From Rhea pennata (taxonomy: Eukaryota > Chordata > Aves > Rheiformes > Rheidae), in assembly GCF_028389875.1 (NCBI RefSeq), contig NC_084668.1:24314993-24378992 (forward strand): a stretch of 64,000 nt of DNA, in the 5' to 3' direction. Positions 49,404 through 63,000 of this stretch are shown here, piece after piece (the first letter of the stretch is position 1; each line of letters opens with the position of its first letter). Made by a program: the position numbers and the translations under genes. The notes beneath the pieces are model-generated. The model made no database searches and was not told the origin of the DNA. It worked only from the letters and a program-made list of their open reading frames with translations.

Positions 49404-52159
49404 ATTTGACGTTTGTCCGTACAGGTAGCTGAACCCACCTATTAGACTTGCATTTAATGTATTTAATCCACCTGGGGACAGACTGTATTAAATGAAATGT
49501 TTTTAGTTTACGTTTGTACTTTGATATATTAAGGTAGCCGTAGGCAAGAATTACACAAAGAAAACTTGCTTACCTGTAATGCTATTTCTCTGAAGCTATC
49601 TATATGACAGAGTTCTCATCCTTGGAGCTCATCTCAGTCTAACATTGACAGAACTCCCAAACCTGCCAAGTATTATCCCTTAAGGTCATTAATTGTAAGC
49701 TGCAGTATCAAGCAGGCCCTGCTGTCCAAAGCAGTTATAAATACCACTGACTCCACACTTCAGTTTGTTATTGGCATAAGAGTTCCCAGAAGCATGACTG
49801 CTTTTCTTTGCTTTAAGCTGTTTTGTAACTTCTATGCTTGTTACCTGTTTCCAATCAATCTGTGTGGCCTAAATTACTGGCTATTTACCTAGAGATTGAA
49901 AATAATAAATATACTTGCATAAATACTTTACAATACTTTTCTGAATCAACTTTCATTTCAAAATTAAAATCACTTATATGTACTTTATTTAATAATTTAA
50001 TAACTTTCCTTCTCTTTCTTCTGTCCAAAAAAACGAGTAGGAAATAAGTGCCTGGAACAATATACAACATCATTATAAAAATGATAATGGAAGAGGGATA
50101 AAGAATTTCAGCAAGGTCTAAAAGTAAAATAGTTACACAAATTGCATCAAGTTTATCTATGTCTTATTATTCTATTAAAAATGGATACTCATGTAACTAG
50201 ATCACAAATAATTCCACACCTAGGAAGTTAGAAAGTCTCTTAAAGATGAATTTGCACTTTTCACACTTAAGAAGCGCTGAGTGACCTGTGCTCACTAGCA
50301 GTGTTTCTGATTTCTGCTGCACATAGTAATGAAATCTTCTGCAACACTGAGAACTCCATACTAGTAGACATTCAGGATATCCTTCCAGACCTAAATATGT
50401 ACCTCATAATACATCTTGTTCTAGGAAGATGTCAATGCTTTTATAAGCTTCCTATATAGATAGTTCAGCTGAAGAAGAATCAGGTTATACAAAATGCAGA
50501 AATTCCTTCTTTGATTACTAACTTCTTGAAATAAAAATTTGCAACAGTTACTGTAACTCATTGTGCAAGCAATGTTCAAAAAGAAGAAATTCTACACTGA
50601 ACATAAACACTTTCATGGGTTCATGACATGGATATAAAAATATTTTGGAAGGGAAGAAGGTTAAGGACAAGGAAGGGTCATGATCTTAAAATTCAGAAAA
50701 AAATGAGGAGTCACATTAAAATCTAAAATTAAAACAAAAAGCACAATAAATCATCTATTAAAGATATAAAAACTTTGGAAATCTGAATTATTTAATGATT
50801 GTGTCATCTAGACCATCCCTACATAGGATATGAGACACACTGGTTAAATAAATCACACCCAGTATGTTACTTTTGACACAGTGGTTAAAAATATACTTTA
50901 AGGAGATACTACTATAGGCCTATCTTGCCATTACTGTTTTCCAATGTAAATTAGTTTAGTCTGAATTATTTCTCTGCTATAGGAGACGATAAGCAGCACA
51001 TAAATACAACCAACCTTCATTAGACACATTGTCATGAATATATCAATCATGTCAAGAAGCATTTTCTGAAGTTTCCTTCAGTGCAATTTAACCTACCTTA
51101 CTTTCAATTAATTTCAACATTTACTCATTTACGATGACCAATTAAAATGTTTTTGTCCGTCTGTAAAGCAAACTATTTTGCAATTCTGATAGCTGTAGTC
51201 ACCATTTATCTAATGCTTCCATCATCTAGTTCCATCAGTGTAGTATTTACAGTTGCCCAGCCTCTACTAGGATTTGAAAGAGAGGAGATTACTTGGGTTG
51301 AATAATTAGATATAAAACCAAGTCTTTTCATGGTGGAGACAAACTGCCAAACAGTTGTCCTGCGTTATACAAATTCCTCATTCTTGAAGTGACAAATATA
51401 ACTCTCATGATTAGAAAAGAACATAACGAAGCAACAGAGGCCTACAGGCTCCTATAAAGATGTGTGCAGTTTGATTTCCACTAGTCAACATACGCATTAA
51501 TCGCAACTGCATAGTAACTTTATCTTTTTTTTTTTAAACCCTTCATGTCAGAGGTCTGTCAGGAGCGTTTCAGTTGACAATATAACATGACTGCATAAAT
51601 ATGTTCCCAACATTCATAAATAAAACCAAATAATTTTTAATATTCTAAAGCAAAAAAAGGCAAGGCATGATTTCTTTTAAAACTTTCAGGACAAAACTGT
51701 GAGCAGGTGGTCTGTCTGTATCTGTTATTTTCTAGCTTCATATAGATTAAGATGTGATTAAGGTATTTGAAAGTTAGCTGGTAACTGTGTATACGCACAG
51801 ATGATTACACACATTTTTGCTGTGGAACTCACTGCAACAAGAAACAGCCACACGACATCTGTGATCATCGAGTTATGTTTAAGAACTCCTTTTTTTCAGA
51901 GAATTACCTTAGGCTCCTGGAACTAATGAGCTAAGGCTAATTCCTCAGACTTTGCTGCAACCCAACCGCAGAGCGATGAAATTCGGCTTATTTTCTAAAG
52001 AAACATATGTGCCATTATTCACACAATATTGGCTTGACATTATAATAATGAGTTCCACAAAGATGCTTATAATTGCAATGATGAAGAAAGGAGTCTGATG
52101 ACACCACTGCCTTTTAGAACAATTATAATTTCATTAAAATAGGAACATAACTTATAGAT

Positions 52160-52165
52160 TTTATT
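52160..52165 (-). terminator. ATF2: Candidate ATF2 polyadenylation signal
   Basis: AATAAA on the minus strand, about 2.41 kb after the ATF2 stop, followed about 45-60 bases later by a GTGGTGT stretch that could act as the downstream element. It was chosen because no earlier canonical hexamer was seen. Confidence 0.35.
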
Positions 52166-52842
52166 CTCTTTGATGATTTACTCATGCAAACTGCACATAA
52201 AAGAAAAACAGTACAGTTTGTGAAACATGTCAAATGTAAAGACCCAAAACGCTAAGTACAGAAGTAGTGTGACATAATGTCTTAAAACTGAATCCATGGT
52301 TGTACGAATAACAACTTTTCTCTATTTGCTGAACACAGATTTGAATGATTCTTTTTCCAGCCCCACTGTTAAATTCATTAACTGTTTACATGTCTCCTAT
52401 ACACTTATGTAGACTTATTTTACAAGCACAATAGTTTTGTTATAAAAAACTCCACTTATATAAATATGATTTAAAAAGCCTTTGTGTTTAGGAGAGCAAA
52501 TTATAGTGTAATCAATGAGGCCTTATCTAGTCCACCAAAACTACAATGAAAAGTAACTGTAAAGTAACTGTATAGCTTTCTTGCAGAATTCACATTTTGT
52601 GCCTTTGCAATTAATTTCCTTCTCAAAAGATGTCGATTGTATTTTACCATCCCAGAAACATAATCATTATAGCTTTTTTCCTTGAATTTGGGAAGGACTT
52701 CTAAACACACGAGGTTATCAACTCAACTTCCTTATTTTAAAAATACAAAATACTTAGAATTCTTATTTTCATGCTTAAAGCCCTGAAATGAAATATATAT
52801 ATGACTTAGATATGTCTTTGTCCAGTTTTCATTATAGTACGG

Positions 52843-52843
<1 letters not shown>

Positions 52844-52884
<41 letters not shown>

Positions 52885-52886
52885 AT
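52844..52886. repeat. TG microsatellite with TATG end
   Basis: About 15 TG units followed by TATG units, within the presumed ATF2 3' UTR. It reads as CA repeat in the transcript sense. Confidence 0.95.
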
Positions 52887-54574
52887 TTTAGAAATTACGA
52901 TTTTCCTGTGATCAATTACAATTTTAGGTTTAAAACTGAATCAAATGTGAAATTTGATGGTACTGACACTTAAAACAGATAGTATAGTGTGGAGAAGGAA
53001 AAGCAAATGAACTACACAACCCATTATAAATGCATTAAATCTTTGTTATATACATAGAGGAATCCTGCTTTACGGCCAGTTGCTACTATGCTTCTGTTTT
53101 TGCTATTATACATAGTTTTCCGACCTGAAAGCACACATCTACTTTTTTAAAACAACTTAATCTATTGTAAAATATTGTACGGTATTTTGAACATGAGTAC
53201 AGAATCAAAATAGATAATGGCACATTTAAAAAACTCAGTATCCTACAGATGATTGGATAATGAGAAAAAGTGTACCTACAATCATCTCATCAGAAACAAA
53301 CTACATCATGGAATGTTAGTTATCCAAGTTCGCACAGTAAATAACATTTTAAAACTGCAATCACCTATCAGCCAGCATCACATTGAAGGCATCTTTAAAC
53401 ATTCAAGCAAAAGACTGCTGGCATAAACTACTGAACCATTCTCACGCACACACCACACACACCACATAATTACATTGTTTCCAAGATACGGTAGATACTG
53501 ATTTTTTTTTTTTCCACAAGAAAGGTATCAAAATTTTTGCTACTAAAAGATGACAGTGCTTACACAAGAATTAAGTACAAGTTAGCTTGCAAATACAAGA
53601 CAATGACAAAAAAAGTCTTGAATTGTCTGAAGAAGGATTTTAGGCTTTTCTGGCATCCAAAACCATGAGTAAATTCCTTAGTCTGTGACTCAAAAATCCA
53701 TAAAATACCAACCTACTTTGGAATAGCAAGTATTCCATATTTGATAACCCTGTATTTTACAATATGCTTACTGGTTTTAGCCTAGCAACAAAGGGTAGTT
53801 ACAGATATCTGTTCTGACTGGAAAAGTAAAGCTCTCCTCCCCCCAGAATGAAAGTGTTAGTGGAGGGGGGGAACTGACATCACATCAATTTTCAAAGAAA
53901 TCTATTTAGTAATGATCCTCATCTCGGACAGGTATGTGCATAAGAGTATTGTATCTCATATACTGTACTGGCCCTATTAAACAAATTAAAAACACCCCGA
54001 CGGTTAAAAAGCCAAACAAAATGCTATACACAACAAAACCCCAAATATTTTTCTCCCAATGTTCTTCCTCTCATAATGTGCAAAACAATAAAAAGGCAAA
54101 AAGACTAAAAGCAAATTTACTGTTACTGTCTTTCTCTTGCCTAGTGCTTTATGACCTTGCTAACATTACAAAGTCAATAGGGACTATGCAGAACTTTGGT
54201 ATAAAATGTCACATAATATTACTATCACAGTCTTGGGGATGACCCTTAGTAATTCACCCCAATGCTTGTTGAAATAATACCAAATTAAAAATGAAATAAA
54301 CCACATTGTACTGTACACACACTTTACACACAGAGCACAGAAAATAACTAGTAAACCTAATATTAAAAAAGAAAAAGTCTTTCACTAAGAGACTAGAAAC
54401 TGTTGTTCTGTCTCATCTTCATCTGCCAATCATTAAAGCCAAATTTAAGTTTGATTTTTAAAAATGAATAATTTTAAGCTACAGATTTCTCCTAGATGGA
54501 GACTGGTCTTTTGCTGATTTCCCTTTAAAGTCACAAATGTATATCTAAGAAACTGATGCAAAGCAAGTTTTTAA

Positions 54575-54801
54575 TCAACTTCCTGACGGCTGCGACTGCG
54601 AGGGAGGCGCCATGACAATCTGGGAAAGCACTGGCTCTGTGCTCTGGTCCGCCATCTGGGTGAGAACGGAAGTGGCCACTGCTTCTGCCTTGGAAGTTGA
54701 ACTTACTCCATTAGAAGTGCTGACAGAACTATGCTGAATAGCTTCTGTATGTGGACTACTTGGCACTGATATGTCTTCGGAACTGTCATCTTTATCTGCA
54801 G
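54575..54801 (-). CDS. ATF2: ATF2 last coding exon (C-terminus)
   Basis: On the minus strand an acceptor TTCTTCTTAAG ends at 54,802. The exon completes Thr (A plus CT) and reads ADKDDSSEDIS, then VPSSPHTEAIQHSSVSTS. It ends SQIVMAPPSQSQPSGS with TGA at 54,577-54,575, for 75 residues. This is the conserved ATF2 C-terminus. The two SQ sites described in human as ATM targets (Ser490 and Ser498) are both kept. Compared with recalled human sequence there is Val for Ala before LSQ and Pro for Ser in APSSQ. The exon begins CTGCAG, so a second AG lies 6 bases into the exon. Confidence 0.97.
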
Positions 54802-55666
54802 CTTAAGAAGAAAAATTAATTTATTTTTTTTTCTGGAATGCACACCACCACTTTCCAGATAACAGCAATCATCTAAATAATTAAAATTCATGGTATAATG
54901 CAGAATAAATTGCAAAAAACCCCCTTATTTTTAGACTTTTTCAAAAATATAGCTTATAAGCAAAAAATATGGACTGCATTACGGAGTATTTAGGAAACAA
55001 GAAAATTTTCACATCTTTAAAATCATAACTAATCATAATTGTCCAATTTCCCACCTGGTGTATCAGCTGATGAGTCTGACATCTGATTCTAATGAGGAAT
55101 GCTCGTATCAATAAGCAGTATTTAAAGATTAAAATATCACAAGATCTCCTAATACTATATAAATTAGATTTAGATTTTTAAAGCATACCACTTACTGTAT
55201 TTGCTTAGTAATTAAGAGACTACTTCTATGTTTAATAATAGCTGTGAAAATCGTATCATAAAAATTGTGCAGAACTCCTATTAATCAGACCATTCTTACT
55301 AGTTGGACAATACTTCCAAAAGACTTCAACCTACATTCTTTTAACAGTGAAGTTCAGTAACATTTTTACTATGTAAATGTCTGTCAATAAGAGTTAATTT
55401 ATTAACATTTTGTTTAAAAAATATTTTAGATATTCTACACAAAACTGAAGTACTGGAGTGAATTAGCCAATTAGCCACACAGTCACACCAACTTTTCTCA
55501 TGACAAAGGGCAAACAGATTAGAAGAGTTTACAAACTTGCCTAGTTTAAAGCATTTTTCCTCATACAGATGTCTTAGTCATGCTAAAATCATGCTTTTTT
55601 CAGAGATGCAAAAGTTATCCAAGGTATTATGCAAACACTCAAGCAAAACACAGAGTTAAGGACAGG

Positions 55667-55687
55667 AAAAAAAAAAAAAAAAAAAAA
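55667..55687. repeat. A21 homopolymer
   Basis: Uninterrupted A run in the last ATF2 intron. Confidence 0.95.
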
Positions 55688-56522
55688 GGAAAGCAAAGCA
55701 ACAAAACAAACCTACTGTTGTTGAATACCAAATATAATTTTTTTCTGGCATCAATTCATACTACTTAGTGTTTTCCGAATATTTTTCATAAAAGATTTAT
55801 GTATTGACCTAAACCCAATATACAGGTGGACAACTGGAAGACAAAAAGCCCTTTTCTAAACACTACTAACCAGTGTATAACACAATACAGAAAAACATAA
55901 ACACTATCTGAAGAAGTACGAATGGTTGCTTGTGACACAGCAACAGAACAAAGTTCGATCTGTCCTTGGGATCCCTTTCAGATTTGCTTGAGATTGGCCT
56001 ACAAATTCCAAAATTACCCAGGAAAATAGAAAAGATGGGATAAGATGACATCAGCTCTAGAAAATGAACAATACTGTGATCATCCTGTCTTATTTCCATA
56101 CAAAACCAGGCCAAGAGTAGTAACTAAAAATGAATACAAAGCATGAACAAAATGATGAAATGACATTTATGATGAACTGAGGTTTGTATATAATGCTGGG
56201 TATGAAAAGTCACTGAATTCGCAAGACAACTCTACAACACAAGAAAATCTTTAAAGCAATCCCATTTATACTAAGGACACTCTTCTTCAAATTCTAAAAT
56301 AATAGCTGTGCTAGCATTGGCTGCTCCTGGAAAAGCAAGGTACAATCAGAGAAATGTGTAAGCAAGCAAGACTGACATATTTCTTCCTAAGAAACAGTGC
56401 CTGCATGAACAAGGTAACAATTTCTCTTTATATCCCTCTTACAAGAGCACAGAGATAATCCTTTGAAAGTATCACAACGTTCTTACCCACAAGGCTAACT
56501 ATTTTTACATGTATTGTATTCG

Positions 56523-56548
56523 CCCCCCCCCCCAAAAAAAAAAAAAAA
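56523..56548. repeat. C11A15 tract
   Basis: A C run joined directly to an A run, in the last ATF2 intron. Confidence 0.95.
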
Positions 56549-57398
56549 TAGATCCTTCAAACATCCAAGGAGCTAGATGGATGAAATTGAGCTAGGACTA
56601 CTGACAGTTACCACGTATCTTAAGATTACGTGGCAACTGAATATAGCAAGATGAAGAGACATAAAATACTTCTGAAAGACATTTGTGATCCTCAGCAGGA
56701 TTTGTGCACTCAAGAGAAAGAGAACAGAACATGAGCATGTGCCAATTCAGTTAACAATATTCAATAGGAGTTCATCTTTGCTACACTTCCATCAAGAACA
56801 GCACAATCTGATGTAAATAAAACAAGTAAAGAGGAACTGTTAGAAGGAAATTTTAGCCACTTCTTGAAAAAATACTGGATTAATAATTAGGACAGTAGCA
56901 GAATGAAATGGCAGTGAGTGGGCCATCATGAATTAAATAAACTTCATTTTGTCACACCTGATCTTCCTCTTCTGAGCTGCTGTTACTCTCACAGAAATCT
57001 CAAACTTCCTAGTTAGACTTCTTTTGCTGATCCTGATTCCCCTTGTTGGGGATCCTCAAGGATCTCTGATCCTTAAGTAGAGAAAAAGGTGAATTGTAAA
57101 TGTCGCAAGGCAGAGATAGCCAGGAAGTAAAGCAGATCATTACCTTTCAGTCAGAGAAAAAAGAGCTACTTCCATTGATCTGTATCCCTTAACATGTATG
57201 CTTATTGTCAATTTAATTTGAAAGAAATGCTTTCATCATAAGCAGAATTTTCACTCCACATTTTCCTCCTGCAAGTTCTCAACTTATTCCTGCCTTAAAT
57301 CCAAGAAAAGATATAAAAGGAGACTTATAGAAATAATTTGGTACAGAAGAATGGAACTGAAACCTAGATGAAAAGCATTTAGGTTTCTCCTATATATT

Positions 57399-57409
57399 TG
57401 CATGCATAC

Positions 57410-57446
<37 letters not shown>

Positions 57447-57489
57447 TGTATGCATGCATATATATATGTATGCATGCATATATATATTT
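57399..57489. repeat. TA-rich microsatellite with ATGCATGCAT units
   Basis: TA and TATG runs interspersed with three TGCATGCAT palindromes at nearly regular spacing. It is strongly self-complementary. Confidence 0.9.
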
Positions 57490-59914
57490 AAGGATTCACT
57501 CAAAATCAATACCATTCCTCTTTGAGAATGAAGAAGTTTAAACTGGCTGACAACACATATACTGCACCAGAATTTCATCACTCCTCAAAACGTAATAACC
57601 ATTTTTTTGTTTTTTCTGTTCTGATAAAACACTCTTTCGGAGCAAGTGCAAGAGATTTAAAATAATGAAAATATGGCTTCTAGGAATAGTCTTAGAAGAA
57701 GAAAAAAGAATTTTCATTCTTGTGCTCTTCACTTGGTGTGAGGCAAAAACGAGCCCAGGAAATCTGAAAGATCTCAGAAGATATGTCGGTAGGCACCAAA
57801 AATACCCTGCAAAACCATAGCTTGTTTGTGCCTGTTTGTGTGTGTTATAAGTGAAACTCCACTGAATTGGACTTAGCTGTTAAAACACTGTCTTCACGGT
57901 ATAAACTAGCACTGTCTCAGCAATGTATAATATTCAGCGCTGCAGGAACACTGTCTCTTTTACTTCCACAAAGACAGAATGCTATACCACACAATACTTT
58001 TTGAAGCAATTCAACTTACATGACTGTTCCCTAATGAACATAATGTTTATTTAAAAGCACTTTCTATCCATGTTATTTTCATGAACACATTAGCTGAAAC
58101 AATTCCACCTCCCCTCCCCCAAATTACAAAGTGGGTCACTTGGCCTAACTGCTTTCCTAACAGTCACATGAAGATAATGCCTTCAAAGAGATAACATGAA
58201 AATTATCATTTGTACTTAACTTTTACTTTCAAAAGACTGTTAAAGGAACTAGATGAGCTATGCCTCCAATTCTCTTGTTCACTATAATTTCATTTTTTTC
58301 TAAAGTGTAGGTTGTTCCCACTGATTAGTGTTTTAGTACTTATTATTTCTCATTCTTCAGTAAATTAGAAACATTGTAGTCCTTTTCTGAGGACAGAAAA
58401 TACACAATATTACTAAACAGGCCATCATCAGTACTTTAACAAAGAAATCCTTAGCATGCACTTAGTTTGCCAGTCTAGTTTGAAGATCTGTGTTTTCATG
58501 TTTTTCATGCAAATTCAGGAACACATATGTATCCGCAAAACATCAAAATTCAAGAATCATTTTTTTTTCTTTCCAAAAAGCCTTGCATACATAATGTTAT
58601 CCCCTAGTAGCTTCTGTATGAAATTATGTTGTTCTGTCAGATGGGAGCCATAATGGCCTCATCCCTGCAGCAATCATTGTTAATATAAATCCCAAACATA
58701 TTTCTGTACAGTTCCAATTTATTCCAAGATGCTATTTTCCATCCTGTCAAAATGACTGGAGATCAAAAGGACCAAGATTGATAAGCTCAAAACTGACAAA
58801 ATCAGTATTCTAAATATATATGGCAATAGATAGTTGCTAAATCTCCTGAATCTTTTAAATTAAAAAATATTGCCCATTCTGATGAAACTGCTTACAACGA
58901 CTACAAGTAAAGATGGTGGCCATTAAGTTTTATCGCAAGCACCTGAGGATCTGTTTGCATGCAATACAAAATGTTCTTTTATTCTCCTGCATTACTGACA
59001 TTGGCAAATTAAAATGAAGTGGCTACATATGGCAGAAACAATCTTCACATTTACAAATATCCTGAAATATCACTAAATCATAAAAACGAAAGCTGTGGGT
59101 TATATATTATGAATGTTGCCTAATGCATTCCCAGCTCAGTTATTTGTTACAAATTTGTGTACAATGGACAAAATTGGCCATTTATTCTACAACAGCAGCA
59201 GCTGGTTCTAGCACTGTGTATCATATCCAAAAATGAAGTTACAAGTCAGAAAAGCATAATTAACCTTTAAAGTGCTGGAAGGATGAAAATCAAGTGAGTA
59301 ACTTAAAATAAAGGTATGTATTAGGAAAGATACAATGTTACAGAAGCTCTCAGTATTCCCTTAACTATTAGAATTGCTTTTTGAAAATATCTGGTTATAG
59401 AAAAGTAGTTGCTTAATTTTGAAAACCAAAACAATCTAGAAGACAGTGTACAGTAACAGCCATGAATCTGCATTTGATTATTTTAATGGCTTGACTGATC
59501 CTGGATGTTATGGTAAATGAGGACAGCCGTTATATTACCTCAACTGAAATCTTATTACAATATGGAAAAAAAGGGGGGGGGGCGGCTAAGATAAAGTATA
59601 AAGAAGTGGTTTATCATGTGCTATTAATACTTTAATTATATTTTCCAAAGCAAGTATAGTAGCATATAGTCTTTAAATGCTAACTATCATACACATTTAT
59701 GAAGCCAACATAAAACCTTTAACATTATGCAACATTTCAACTGAAAGGACTTATATTATCACATTCATTCCTGTCTTGCAATAACCTTTGAGATTTTTTT
59801 TAATCTTTAATGCAATATTAGAACAGCACTTCTCATTTTTAATGTTCATTCAGTTCACTTTGGCAGTATTTCATTGATGCAGCCTAAGGCTATAGGTAAT
59901 GGAACATTACTCAC

Positions 59915-60020
59915 TATGATAGCCAGATTTCTTCTGCATGGCAGTTACAGGGCAATCTTTATGAGCCAGAAGAAGCTGTTTCAGCTGTGCCACTTCATTT
60001 CTCAGCAGGGTGACTTCATT
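59915..60020 (-). CDS. ATF2: ATF2 penultimate coding exon (leucine zipper, nuclear export signal)
   Basis: On the minus strand an acceptor TTCTCCTTTAG ends at 60,021. The 106-base exon reads NEVTLLRNEVAQLKQLLL and on to KKSGYH, then the first base of a Thr codon. A GTGAGT donor follows at 59,914. In human ATF2 this stretch is the C-terminal half of the leucine zipper and contains the described nuclear export signal VAQLKQLLLA, identical here. The first residue is Asn where I recall Ser in human. The exon enters in phase 0 and exits in phase 1, matching the last exon. The heptad leucines and the CPVTAM segment after the zipper are intact. Confidence 0.96.
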
Positions 60021-63000
60021 CTAAAGGAGAAGAAAGTTATATACTTCACGTGGCTCAAACTACACACATTTTAAAGGTAAGTATTAAGTTTTATAGGATT
60101 CAGTTGTTCATTTAGGGGTAAATAAAATAAATTTCCATTTGGTATACATTGAAAATTTGTTCCTTTTAACTTTAGAATACCTAAATATTAGCTAAAACTT
60201 GACTATGTTTTACATAAACTAGGAACATTAAACAACAACATATTTTTTAGTTTGCAGACTACAGAGTGTGCATATACTCTCATTCACATGATGCAGCTAC
60301 TGTAAGAATATTCTGCAGGGTTTTGTGATGAATTCTAATCAGAGTAAGCCTACATTTAACTACTCACATTTTAACAGATGCCACAGCCAACAAAACAGAA
60401 AAGCTAACCAATGCAGAATGATATTTGGCAACTATATTTAGATTTAGATTTTGTAAAAGGAAATCTTATGTGACATTAAAAAAAAATTTGGCAGGTGTCT
60501 ATTATTTTTACATTGATTTTATTTTTGGTAACCATGCACAAACTAAGTCTTGTAGGAAGGAATATCTATAACTGATAATGATAAAACCGTGAAATGTCAG
60601 CTTATGACACAAAAGCAGAGTACAATCTAGGAGGCAGCGCTTGCAGGATCTAGTAACTGGGTTCATTTCCAAGCTACAGCACTCCATATTGAGTGACCTT
60701 GAGCAAGGTCATTTTACTTCTTTGTGCTTCTATTTTCCCATTTGTAAAATGGAGGACAAAGATACTTACCTTCCTTGTAAAGCACTTTGGTATCTACGGA
60801 TGAAGAAGCACTACATAAATGCATTATACGTGACAATCCAAATTAAGAACAGTATGTCATTTTGATAGATTCATTTTTACTTAAAAGAGCAGAAAAATGT
60901 TTATGTAGCTACAGAATCCATCTGTAATGCTTTGTGATCCCTACATCTTGTCACTATGTGTGCTTTTCATGGGTTAATTTTTCTTCTAAATGTAAATCCT
61001 CCTCATCAATATGAAATACTTGAAGTTACTTAGCCTATAAGAACCTTTGAACACTACCATAGTACACTACAGTCATAATTGCTCAGTAAATATGTTTTTG
61101 CATTTAGGAGCAAGTTAAGGAAATAACACAAGAAAATTGTATTGCAAATAAACTTAGGTGGAAAAAATGCATGACAACTTCAGCCTATTTACGTACAAGT
61201 TAGATGTGAAGCAATACAAAGAGAAAATGAATTATAACTAAAAGCATTCTAAAATAAGGAAAAGAAATTTTAAGAGAATTTATTTGGTTTAAGTATCCTA
61301 AATAATAATTCATAAACATTAAAAAAAATCTGTTAAGACAAAGATTCTCTTTGTGTCCTCTTCTTCCATTGAGGAGATAAAACTCTTCAAGTATTTATAC
61401 TTGCAAAGTTCTCTTAGAAAACTAAGTGCTGCTTTTTATTCAGTCATTTTACTTCGCCAAATATCTCTTTTAGAAACTTGATATTTAAAACAAAAAGGAG
61501 AGCATAAAGAGAGGCAAAAATCTGACTTGACTGAAATTTCAAAGGAAAGAAAAAAGTGATTATAAACATAAACGTTTCAATAAAAATAATTAAAAAACCC
61601 AAACACTATCAGCTCTCAGTTTCCCTTTCAGGCTTCCCTGGAATTACATGTCCAGAAATCTCCAGCTGTCACTGGTAAGTACGCTACTTACATCTTCAGT
61701 TATCGGTCTCCTCTTAGTTCACCATGTTATTTACTGAGGAGCCACAAGTCTGGATGCCAAGCAGGAAGCTGCACAAAATCAACGAAGTTTGGAAGGGGGC
61801 AAGAGGGAAGTGCGTGTATAGTTTTGAGACACTTATCGATAATCTGCAGTTGCTGCAGAACCAGTAGCATCCAAGAATATAAAACATACTTCTGCTGGTT
61901 GTTTTAAGGAACATCAATAAAATAAATGACCCAATCCAGAAAGTTTTCAGCAAGTTTCTAACCTTTGTCTCTCATATTTTAAGGGAGAATTTTACATATT
62001 AATAGCATATATAAAAATGAAATGTCTGCTTACCAGTGTAAATAACACTAATGTTTATGAAAATGATTGAAACGGCAGTTTATAGATTAATTTCAGTTGT
62101 ATTATAAGTATTAAGAATTTTGCTAACAATAATATAAACAACCAAATATGTTCTCTTACATTAAAGCAGATTTGAAAAATGGAAGCCGCACAGCCTATAT
62201 ACACACTACAAATGCTGAAGTATTATCATTGAATACATACCTTTCATTGCTACTAACACAAACACTGAGTGCCAATAGTGCCATACTTAATTTATGAATC
62301 ATTCTCAAAAACAGCAAGAGTACGTCTGCTAGACACACAGTACAGGGAATGTCACAGAAAGGCAATCAACGGTTGCTATCTATCTATTACTAGTAAAATC
62401 CACTTTTGGTTGGTAATAAAAGTGGATTCTTAGAACTGAACCAGCATCCTTACACTTTGTATTTTTCTTACTGTGTGTGTGATATTATCAAGTCCCTCCA
62501 TCTCAACCAAACTGTTAACGTGTGATTTTCTTTACAAAAAAGAGGGGATAGCTTGTAGTCTGAGTTAAACACTAGCTGTCCTTTCCTTTTTTGGATATAT
62601 CTGTATGGAAAAGGATCTTTATTTATGTGCATTTTTTTCCACAATTTAGCCTCCTTCAAGCAGCTTCTGCAGCATTAGTACAAACCACCACAGATTGCTG
62701 CTAATGAATGTCCTTTAAAATCTGCAATGACCTCCTAAGGAAGATAGGCCATCCTTCCAGTCAGAACAAACACTGTTCATTAATATTATGCCCTGTAGAG
62801 ATTATTAAAGCAACAAGACATAAGCAGAGACCATATATGAACTTTGATGTCTGATACTGCAATACAGAGTAGCCACTGGGGACAGACTGTCAATAGTTCC
62901 TTAAGAACATCTTTCACGTAATAGCAGTTATGCAAGCTCAGAGGCAACACAAAGTGTTATATCAAATTCAAGCTCCACAAACAATCCAACTTATTAGAAG

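Larger units (their letters stand above)
32061..52150. other. Intergenic spacer between CHN1 and ATF2
   Basis: About 20 kb lie between the CHN1 CpG island and the presumed end of ATF2. Recognised contents are a CpG patch with hexamer tandem (34,850-35,090), a full CRE (35,183-35,190), a tRNA/CR1 SINE (42,182-42,318) and several homopolymer or microsatellite tracts. The remainder is AT-rich sequence in which I recognise no gene. ORFs here are all under about 120 codons and look random. Confidence 0.75.
52140..54574 (-). other. ATF2: Presumed ATF2 3' UTR
   Basis: This AT-rich sequence follows the ATF2 stop codon. The first canonical AATAAA I see on the minus strand after the stop is at 52,165-52,160, giving a 3' UTR of about 2.4 kb, close to the size I recall for mammalian ATF2. 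A TG microsatellite lies within it at 52,844-52,886. The plus-strand 102-codon ORF at 53,934-54,242 overlaps it and looks random. The boundary is inferred, and shorter or longer forms are possible. Confidence 0.5.
54802..59914 (-). other. ATF2: ATF2 last intron (about 5.1 kb)
   Basis: Bounded by GTGAGT at 59,914 and TTCTTCTTAAG at 54,802 on the minus strand. Contents recognised are A21 at 55,667-55,687, C11A15 at 56,523-56,548, a TA-rich palindromic microsatellite at 57,399-57,489 and A7G10 at 59,566-59,582. No other exon was recognised. Confidence 0.9.

Noticed and set aside
53934..54242. 102-codon plus-strand ORF
   Set aside because: It lies antisense to the presumed ATF2 3' UTR, has no recognisable product and is consistent with chance.
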